Source: CAXMQS01 sp964195995
GTDB taxonomy: Bacteria; Actinomycetota; Acidimicrobiia; Spongiisociales; JAOTWH01
Assembly (NCBI GenBank): GCA_964195995.1
Contig: CAXMQS010000099.1
Coordinates: 1 to 20,227 of the forward strand
Length of the DNA stretch: 20,227 nucleotides
Reading direction: 5' to 3'
Shown: in pieces, positions 14,977 to 20,227 of the stretch
Numbering within the stretch: the stretch's first letter is position 1
Layout of the letters: the number at the start of each line of letters is the position of its first letter
Made by a program: the position numbers and the translations under genes
Notes under the pieces: model-generated
What the model was told of the DNA's origin: nothing
The model's database searches: none
The model's input: the letters and a program-made list of their open reading frames with translations, nothing else

Positions 14977-16146
14977 TCATGATGGTGGTTCGGCCAGCCA
15001 CGTCAGAGGTTGGGCGTTGGGAAAGACGGCGACCCACGGACGACCGGTCGGCACGATCAGGGGGTTGCCCGCGGCGTCTGTCAGCGTGAATGGGTCGGCG
15101 ATGGCGCCCCGCGACCACTCTCCTTCGACGACCATCCCGTCTGCGAACACGAAGGCATCGCCGCTTCCGGTCGTCTCGAGGGCCGGGACGGCAGTGCCGT
15201 CACCTGGAGGCCGAGCTGTGTACCTGTTGGCCATGAGCACCACGATGAAGTCGGTCGTGACCTGGGTCTGGACGCCGTCAACGTCGATCTGGTTGTGGGG
15301 GAGCTCGTTGGTGAAGCGGCTGTAGGTCTCGCCGTCCCAGGCCCACAGGACGCGATTCGCCGAGTCCCAGGTGGTCGAGATCTGGGCGGCCGGTTCACCG
15401 CCCGCGTAGTCACCGATCTCGAAGAACATTGGCGGCGCCTCATCGGCGTAGTCACGACTGTCGGCGACGGTCCTCAGGGCGAGCGTGTCGCCGTAGAGGT
15501 TGTGGGGCGCAGAACGACTGCCGATGCGGAAGGTTCCTTCGCCCTCGCCGATCAGGTGCACCCCGGCGCTGACGATGATCGATTGCACCCATGGCTGGGC
15601 ACCCGAGTACACCATCACGGCGCCTGTGGGACGGATGAGGGTTGGGTCGGTCGGCCGCCCCGAGCGAATCGGCCCGACATAGGCGGAGTCATTGTCGTGG
15701 AAGATGGCGATGAATCGGCTGAGTCCGCCCTCGACCAGCAGCTCGTAGACAAGGTCGGCGTCGCTGAGGCCTGATTGCGGCCTGGCGTTGGCGTGGTTGT
15801 CGATCTTGATCGCCATGGCCCGGCGTTCCAGCAGGGCTGGATCATCGGCTGGCAAGCCGTTCAGCGGAGACGACAGCGCAGCGATCGTGGTGGTAGTGGT
15901 CGTAGTCGAAGTGGAGCTCGTGGTCACCGGCGTCGTTGTCGTCGTCGTCGTTGTGACTGCCAGCGGAACGGTTGTCGCGGGCGTCGTGCTGTCGTTGCTG
16001 AGCAGGGCGGCACCGCCGAAGCCAACGGCAACAACGACGACCACGGTGCCACCCGCGAGCAGCGCCTTGTGGGAGGTGGGCAGTCCGACGAAGTCGTTCT
16101 TGAGTCGACCGAGAGCACGACCCGTCGTCGCCAGAGGGTTTCGCAT
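14977..16146 (-). CDS. DUF3048 (YerB-like) membrane-anchored protein with Thr-rich linker
   Basis: This 389-residue protein has a basic cytoplasmic N-terminus (1-27), one membrane helix (about 28-49), a Thr/Ser-rich stalk (53-87) and an extracytoplasmic DUF3048 domain. MAIKIDNHANARPQSGL 111-127 and VGPIRSGR 157-164 are the family's conserved stretches. Members include Bacillus YerB, a lipoprotein of unknown function; here the anchor is a helix rather than a lipobox. The Thr stalk could be O-glycosylated. It starts at ATG 16146 with only a weak AGG upstream. Its neighbours do not reveal its role, and I do not assign an activity. Confidence 0.82.
   Translation of the reverse strand: MRNPLATTGRALGRLKNDFVGLPTSHKALLAGGTVVVVVAVGFGGAALLSNDSTTPATTVPLAVTTTTTTTTPVTTSSTSTTTTTTTIAALSSPLNGLPADDPALLERRAMAIKIDNHANARPQSGLSDADLVYELLVEGGLSRFIAIFHDNDSAYVGPIRSGRPTDPTLIRPTGAVMVYSGAQPWVQSIIVSAGVHLIGEGEGTFRIGSRSAPHNLYGDTLALRTVADSRDYADEAPPMFFEIGDYAGGEPAAQISTTWDSANRVLWAWDGETYSRFTNELPHNQIDVDGVQTQVTTDFIVVLMANRYTARPPGDGTAVPALETTGSGDAFVFADGMVVEGEWSRGAIADPFTLTDAAGNPLIVPTGRPWVAVFPNAQPLTWLAEPPS
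15886..15990 (-). repeat. Thr-codon microsatellite encoding a surface stalk
   Basis: Codons 53-87 of the DUF3048 gene are mostly ACN Thr codons, giving runs of GTC/GTG/GTT triplets on the plus strand. Unit length is three, so changes would keep the frame. The imperfect codon mix argues against very recent slippage. Confidence 0.75.
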
Positions 16147-16177
16147 TGCTGTTTACCTGCCTATTCGACTGAGTCGT

Positions 16178-16195
16178 CGCCGTCGCGTTGCGGCG
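16178..16195 (-). other. Short inverted repeat in the penicillin-acylase/DUF3048 gap
   Basis: CGCCG (16178-16182) and CGGCG (16191-16195) flank eight bases in the 58-bp gap after the acylase stop. It could be a weak U-less terminator. Five-pair G+C repeats arise easily in such DNA. Confidence 0.18.
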
Positions 16196-16204
16196 CCCTG
16201 GGAA

Positions 16205-18535
16205 TCATGGCCGTGTTGTAGCGCCGTGTGGCGCCTCATCGCGGTTTTCGGGAAACAAGCGCAAGGTCGATCTGGTGGCGGCGGCAACGGCCTCGTCACT
16301 CCAGGCGATGGGTATGCCATCGCCGCGGGTCCACAACGGAAGCTGATCGTCGTAGTGCGGGGACAGCGGGTTGCCCGATTGACCTCCAGGGATCACGAAG
16401 CGGCATTGCTCCCAGTCCCCAACGTCGATGACGGTTCGCAGCGAGGCGACCGCCAGGGTCATGGGGTTGAGGGGGTCGATCGGGTCTGTGCCTGCCTGGC
16501 TCACCGTCGATCCATCTCCGCCCCACTCGATGGGTCCGAGGTTGAAGACGCGATCGAGGGGAGGCCGCATTCCCAGCGGGTGGCGAAAGACGAGCGGACG
16601 TGCCTTCCCCCAAGCCTGGTCGTCCAAAGCCGCGGCTCTCTCGTTGGCGGCGGTGGCTGCTGCCACGATCTCGGCGTCCCAGCCGTCCGCGAACCACCCC
16701 GGCGGTTGGTCGCGGAGGAGGGCCGATATCCGGCTGCCTCTTCGCCATCCGAGAATGCCGAAGGGGACGACGGCATTGAAGCCGCGACCCAGAGCCCAGG
16801 CGGCGGCGCGAGGTGCTTTGGCGCTGACGATCCGCCGGTCGAGCTCGGCCCACAGCAACTCGAACAGAGTCGCCTCCGTCGAGGAGGCGGAGACCACTCC
16901 GTCCCAGGCCGCCAACGTTTCTGCGAGCTCGGCGGTGGCGGAGTCGGATCGCAAGGAAGCGATGATCTTTTCCTTGACCTCGAACCAGGGTCCCGACCGC
17001 TGATCGAGCTGCGCGGTGAGCATCCCTTCGAGGTCCCACTTCGACCGACCAGAGAGCAATTCGACGATTCGTCCCAGCCGATATCCGTCGATGAAGTCGC
17101 GGCCGAGGTTGGGGTCGCCCTCCGCCGTTGGGCGGTTGTTGGCTGTCGCCACCCAACCGTCCGGTGGGTTGAGATCATGGGGCATGTCCTGGTGGGCGAC
17201 TGGATCCTCATGCCATCCGGTGTCTGGCAGCCACCCGGGCAGCGGGAGCGCCCCGTCACCGCGCCGCCGCCGCGGAACGTCGCCGACGAGTGTGTAGCCG
17301 ATGTTGTCGTCGGCGTCGGCGTAGATGAGGCCGAACGAGGCGGCCGGCCACGACGCGAACGACCCACGGAACTCCTCGAAGCTGGTGGCCAGATGGATGG
17401 AGAAGAGGCCATCGACTGGGCCCGGCTGCAGCCAGGTCGCACGCACCGAGATGGCGTCGGGGCCGTCTTCGAGAGCGGGACCGATGACCGGCCCTCTCTC
17501 GGTGATGATGACATCCTCGATAACGGAGTCGGCTCCCCTGACCGAGATGACCTCGCGGATGGTCTCGGCCTCGGAGGGACCGTCGGCATCGAGGACCGTC
17601 CCGTTCTCGATGCGCTCGAGGAAGAGGTCCGTGTTGTCGGCCAACCCCGCTGTGACTCCCCAAGCCGCGTGACCGTTGTGGCCCGAGGCCATGGTGGGCC
17701 CGCCGACGAAGCTGGCGCCGGCTACCGCCCACTGCGGTGTCACCACGTGGCACAGGTACCAGTGGGCCGGCAACAGAGGGCCCAGGTGAGGGTCGTTGGC
17801 CAAAATCGGCCTCCCCGTCTTGGATCGCTTGGCGGAGACTGCCCAGGCATTGGATGCCCCTTCGATGCGAAGCCACTCGCTGAGCGCCGCGATGTCGGCG
17901 CCGAGCTTCTCGACGACGCCGGCCGTGGCGCCAGGGGGAGTCGACACGTTGTGCCAACTGGGGTAAGTGGGCTCGATGGCCGAGAGGGCCTCAGGCCCGT
18001 CCTGGCTCAGAACCAGCAGCCTGGCGAGCTCGGCGTCCCAGTTGCCGGCAAGGAAGAAGCTCTCGAGGCTGAGGATCGCCATGGCATCTGCGGGGGTGAA
18101 GCGCGACGGCTTGCGGCGCAACAAAGCGAACTCATGCTGCGGGCGAGTCGTTCCCTTGCTGCGTCCCGAGTTCACGCCGTCCGCGTAGCCCACTACGAGG
18201 GCCATCTGCTCGGCTGTCAGGAAGTCAAGGCGGGCCGCTCCAGCTCTCGCGAAGCCGAAGCGGCGCGACAGGCGATCGATGGCAACGAGATCGGGGCCGA
18301 AGAGCTCGGCGAGAGTTCCTCGGGACATTCGCTGCAGGATCTCCAGCTGGAACGAACGATCCTGGCCATGGCAGAATCCGATACCGAAGGCGGCGTCCCT
18401 GTCGTCGGTCGCATATATGTGGGGCACGCCGAAGCGGTCGCGATGGACACTCAGTGGGGAGCTGATGCCGGGCAGCGTCAGATCACCTTTGGAGACAATG
18501 GGACGACGTCCCAGCAGCAGGAGGGCTTTCGCCAC
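16205..18535 (-). CDS. Penicillin acylase family (Ntn-hydrolase) protein
   Basis: This 776-residue precursor belongs to the family that self-cleaves into alpha and beta chains and hydrolyses amides such as beta-lactam side chains or acyl-homoserine lactones. FGVPHIYA 35-42 and CHGQDRSFQLEI 55-66 mark the alpha part. SNAW at 228-231 is the expected new N-terminus, with S228 as nucleophile, preceded by Ala. NDPHLG 247-252 and SGHNGHAAWG 284-293 follow in the usual order; the latter stretch bears the oxyanion Asn. No clear signal peptide exists: the N-terminus is short and leads straight into the mature fold, while most characterised members are exported. GTG 18535 is the only start after an in-frame TAG. 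It lies 38 bp after the DHH gene. The substrate is unknown. Confidence 0.88.
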   Translation of the reverse strand: MAKALLLLGRRPIVSKGDLTLPGISSPLSVHRDRFGVPHIYATDDRDAAFGIGFCHGQDRSFQLEILQRMSRGTLAELFGPDLVAIDRLSRRFGFARAGAARLDFLTAEQMALVVGYADGVNSGRSKGTTRPQHEFALLRRKPSRFTPADAMAILSLESFFLAGNWDAELARLLVLSQDGPEALSAIEPTYPSWHNVSTPPGATAGVVEKLGADIAALSEWLRIEGASNAWAVSAKRSKTGRPILANDPHLGPLLPAHWYLCHVVTPQWAVAGASFVGGPTMASGHNGHAAWGVTAGLADNTDLFLERIENGTVLDADGPSEAETIREVISVRGADSVIEDVIITERGPVIGPALEDGPDAISVRATWLQPGPVDGLFSIHLATSFEEFRGSFASWPAASFGLIYADADDNIGYTLVGDVPRRRRGDGALPLPGWLPDTGWHEDPVAHQDMPHDLNPPDGWVATANNRPTAEGDPNLGRDFIDGYRLGRIVELLSGRSKWDLEGMLTAQLDQRSGPWFEVKEKIIASLRSDSATAELAETLAAWDGVVSASSTEATLFELLWAELDRRIVSAKAPRAAAWALGRGFNAVVPFGILGWRRGSRISALLRDQPPGWFADGWDAEIVAAATAANERAAALDDQAWGKARPLVFRHPLGMRPPLDRVFNLGPIEWGGDGSTVSQAGTDPIDPLNPMTLAVASLRTVIDVGDWEQCRFVIPGGQSGNPLSPHYDDQLPLWTRGDGIPIAWSDEAVAAATRSTLRLFPENRDEAPHGATTRP

Positions 18536-18573
18536 TTTCGATGTCAGGCTGGGATGCTAGGTCGCGGTACCGA

Positions 18574-19503
18574 CTAGCCGTCTGCGAGGATCTTGCCGAT
18601 GAGCTCGAGTTTGGTGATCTCGGCGTCCGCGGTCTCCACCTGGCAGGTGCCGGCATTGACGTGGCCGCCACCGCCGTACGCCAGCATCAGCTCGCCAACG
18701 TTGGTCCGAGAGCTCCGATTGAAGATCGATTTGCCGACGGCGAGCGCAACGTTCTGGTGCTGCTTACCCCAGATCACATGCATAGAGATCTTGAGCTCCG
18801 GGTGCATGGCGTAGAGCATGAAGCGGTTGCCGGGCCAGATGGTCTTCTCCGCCCGCAGGTCGAGCACGAGAAGGTTGTCGTGGATCTCGGAGCACCTGGT
18901 GATCTGGTCCTTGAATCTCTCTTGGTATCCGAAGTAGAGGTCGATTCGCTCCTTGACGTCTGGCAGCGCCAGAATCTCGTCGATCCCGTGCTTTGAGCAA
19001 TAGTCGATGAGCTGCATCATGAGCTGGTAGTTGGAGACTCGGAAGTCGTGGAATCGGCCGAGGCCGGTCCTGGCGTCCATCAGGAAGCTGAGCAGCTCCC
19101 AGCCCTTTGGCTCGAGCACATCGTCGAGGGTGAACATCGCCGCGTCTGCCTTGTCGACTGCGGCCAACATGTCGTCCCAGCGGCTGGGGAAGCGATCCTC
19201 GCCACCGAAGTAGTCATAGACAACGCGTGACGCCGAGGGGGCGTTCGGGTCGATGATGTGGTTGCCTGGCGTGATCGGATTCCGCAGCTTCTCCGAGAAG
19301 TGGTGGTCGAATACGAGGTGGGCCCCCTCGGCGTAGGGGAGGTTGGTGAGGATGTCTCGGCCGGTGACCTCGACGAGGCCATCCTGCATGTCTTTGGGGT
19401 GAACGAAGCTGATCTCGTCAACGAGCCCAGCTTCGCGCAGCAGAACTGCCGACACCAGGCCATCCATGTCGCTTCGCGTTACGAGACGCTGTTTTTCAGA
19501 CAT
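18574..19503 (-). CDS. DHH/DHHA1 family phosphoesterase
   Basis: This 309-residue cytoplasmic protein is of the kind usually annotated as exopolyphosphatase or DHH phosphoesterase. TRSDMDG 9-15 is motif I. FDHH 65-68 is the DHH motif that binds divalent metal, and D117 in VDKADA is a further ligand candidate. The C-terminal DHHA1 domain has YGGGGHVNAG around 276-285. Relatives hydrolyse polyphosphate, cyclic dinucleotides or nano-RNA, and the sequence does not decide which. The common motif-I His is replaced by Arg (TR-D-DG). I use ATG 19503 because GGAG lies eight bases before it; the in-frame GTG at 19512 would overlap that site. It follows the peptidase gene after 57 bp. Confidence 0.85.
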   Translation of the reverse strand: MSEKQRLVTRSDMDGLVSAVLLREAGLVDEISFVHPKDMQDGLVEVTGRDILTNLPYAEGAHLVFDHHFSEKLRNPITPGNHIIDPNAPSASRVVYDYFGGEDRFPSRWDDMLAAVDKADAAMFTLDDVLEPKGWELLSFLMDARTGLGRFHDFRVSNYQLMMQLIDYCSKHGIDEILALPDVKERIDLYFGYQERFKDQITRCSEIHDNLLVLDLRAEKTIWPGNRFMLYAMHPELKISMHVIWGKQHQNVALAVGKSIFNRSSRTNVGELMLAYGGGGHVNAGTCQVETADAEITKLELIGKILADG

Positions 19504-19511
19504 TGGGAACA

Positions 19512-19515
19512 CTCC
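19512..19515 (-). promoter_or_regulatory. Shine-Dalgarno (GGAG) favouring ATG 19503 over GTG 19512
   Basis: GGAG is eight bases before ATG 19503 and overlaps the alternative GTG start, which therefore would lack a ribosome site. Confidence 0.5.
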
Positions 19516-19560
19516 GTGGACGTCCCCATAGGTTTCGGCTTGATCGGCAGCGTTCTTGAG

Positions 19561-20058
19561 CTAGCCGTCTGGAGATGCGGGGCGCCCCGCACGCGTGAGG
19601 GGCCAATAGCGAAGGACGGCCCGCCATTCCAAGGCCTCGAGGGCAATCGGCCCCAGCGTGCGGCTGTCATCTGCGGAATCGGCCCGCGAGTCGCCAAGTA
19701 CAAAGGCCTCGCTCGCGCCAAGCTGCCACGACCCTTCGCCGGTGGTTGGTCCGTTGGCCCATGGTTCGGCCAGCGGCCTTGAATTGACGTGCACCTGACC
19801 ACCGGCGATGTCGACGCGCTCGCCCGGCAGCCCAACGACTCTCTTGATGAGATGGAAGCCGGCTCGCGTGGGATGCTCGAAGACGACAACGTCGCCCCGA
19901 TTCGGCGGACGCCTGACGCGCTTGGCGATCAGGTAGTCGCCCGGCAGCAGGGCGGGCGCCATCGACTCCTCAACCACGGAGAAGCGGGTGAAGTCGCGGC
20001 TGACGAGGATTCCTGCCGCGGCGGCGATCGCCGAGGCGGTCGTGAGACGTCTTCCCAA
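19561..20058 (-). CDS. sodX: S26-family signal peptidase-like protease, probable Ni-SOD maturation protease
   Basis: This 165-residue membrane-linked serine protease probably removes the propeptide of nickel superoxide dismutase. A short hydrophobic helix lies at about 7-20. ESMAP 31-35 carries nucleophile S32, and LIKRVVGLPGE 70-80 carries K72, giving the Ser-Lys dyad. LGDSRADSADD 121-131 is the conserved C-terminal box of type I signal peptidases. It is shorter than ordinary LepB proteins. The decisive evidence is context: 71 bp away, divergently, begins a Ni-SOD gene, and sodX-type S26 peptidases are known neighbours of sodN. TTG 20058 follows AGGAGG by four bases. A general signal peptidase is the alternative. 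Confidence 0.82.
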   Translation of the reverse strand: MGRRLTTASAIAAAAGILVSRDFTRFSVVEESMAPALLPGDYLIAKRVRRPPNRGDVVVFEHPTRAGFHLIKRVVGLPGERVDIAGGQVHVNSRPLAEPWANGPTTGEGSWQLGASEAFVLGDSRADSADDSRTLGPIALEALEWRAVLRYWPLTRAGRPASPDG

Positions 20059-20062
20059 TTGG

Positions 20063-20068
20063 CCTCCT
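20063..20068 (-). promoter_or_regulatory. Shine-Dalgarno (AGGAGG) for TTG start of sodX
   Basis: A full AGGAGG stands four bases before TTG 20058 on the minus strand and supports this unusual start. Confidence 0.6.
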
Positions 20069-20084
20069 TGCAGCGCTACGGCGG

Positions 20085-20099
20085 ACGAGTGTATATCGT
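20085..20099. promoter_or_regulatory. Inverted repeat ACGA-N7-TCGT in the sodX/sodN divergent gap
   Basis: The arms at 20085-20088 and 20096-20099 flank the only A/T-rich core of the 71-bp gap (TATAT at 20092-20096), a likely -10 area for either gene. It could be an operator. It does not visibly match a regulator site I know. Confidence 0.25.
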
Positions 20100-20118
20100 G
20101 TTAGCTCCGTTCGATTCT

Positions 20119-20124
20119 GGAGGT
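20119..20124 (+). promoter_or_regulatory. Strong Shine-Dalgarno (GGAGGT) of sodN
   Basis: GGAGGT lies five bases before ATG 20130, the strongest ribosome site in the window and consistent with high expression. Confidence 0.7.
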
Positions 20125-20129
20125 ATCCC

Positions 20130-20227
20130 ATGGGCCTTTTCAAGCCGAGTCGCGTCGCCCACGCGCACTGTCACGTCCCTTGCGGGATCTACGACCCAGC
20201 GTTCGCCATGAACGCCGCAGAGACCGT
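20130..20227 (+). CDS. sodN: Nickel superoxide dismutase, N-terminal 33 codons (cut by window edge)
   Basis: Ni-SOD converts superoxide to oxygen and hydrogen peroxide. The readable part has a 12-residue propeptide ending in AHA, then HCHVPCGIYDP at 13-23. This is the nickel hook H-C-x-x-P-C-G-x-Y: after cleavage before H13, His1, Cys2, Cys6 and the backbone bind nickel. The well-studied Streptomyces hook has Asp at hook position 3; this one has His, and Val and Ile replace Leu4 and Val8. The short propeptide without a hydrophobic core is normal for this enzyme and requires a dedicated peptidase, encoded divergently at 19561-20058. The rest of the protein, about 100 residues or more, is outside the window. 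Confidence 0.92.
   Translation, partial: MGLFKPSRVAHAHCHVPCGIYDPAFAMNAAET

Noticed and set aside
15886..15990. CRISPR-like or regulatory tandem repeat
   Set aside because: It is a triplet run in frame with a Thr-rich linker; there are no spacers and no constant repeat.
15788..18577. Open frame of 929 codons on the plus strand
   Set aside because: It is antisense to the well-supported penicillin acylase and the DUF3048 gene. Its composition is Gly/Arg/Val-rich with no recognisable motif. Such frames are common opposite G+C-rich genes.
1..20227. Mobile elements, tRNA genes, origins
   Set aside because: I saw no transposase, integrase, terminal repeats, attachment sites, tRNA cloverleaf or DnaA-box cluster.

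Overview
The window is gene-dense, high-G+C bacterial DNA with no gap over 300 bases, no tRNA or rRNA and no mobile element that I can recognise. Actinobacterial ancestry is suggested by G+C-rich coding with many GTG/TTG starts, a nickel superoxide dismutase, fused KorA plus KorB, and Thr-rich linkers in an exported protein. The Thr-rich linkers and apparently leaderless genes would fit Acidimicrobiia, but the class is an inference.

Left third (1 to about 6.1 kb): a surface-polysaccharide region whose genes alternate in strand. It holds a partial UDP-GlcNAc 2-epimerase (wecB, -), a membrane GT2 with a QxxRW-type motif (+), a Wzx-like flippase (+), an ExoA-like GT2 (-), a polyprenyl-phosphate sugar synthase-like GT2 (+) overlapping a DUF2304 membrane protein (+), and an RmlC-like cupin (+). 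Several of these genes lack a Shine-Dalgarno sequence and instead have TANNNT (often GGTANNNT) 6-9 nt before the start codon, the geometry of leaderless mRNAs.

Middle (6.1 to 12 kb, all -): an exported SpoIID/LytB-type protein with five C-terminal beta-type repeats, a WbbL-like GT2, MurJ (lipid II flippase) and a GT2 with a C-terminal coiled coil. This is cell-envelope and peptidoglycan work, adjoining the glycan genes.

Right (12 to 20.2 kb, mostly -): korA-korB (2-oxoacid:ferredoxin oxidoreductase), a membrane-anchored DUF3048 protein, a penicillin-acylase-family Ntn hydrolase without an obvious signal peptide, a DHH/DHHA1 phosphoesterase, and a short S26 peptidase. That peptidase is transcribed divergently from the first 33 codons of sodN (Ni-SOD, cut by the window edge), so it is most likely SodX, the protease that exposes the nickel-binding His1.

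The most interesting items are the SodX/SodN pair with an altered nickel hook, the SpoIID protein whose motifs run in the reverse of the usual order, the GacI/GacJ-like pair, the recurrent GGTANNNT start geometry, and small hairpins placed on stop codons.
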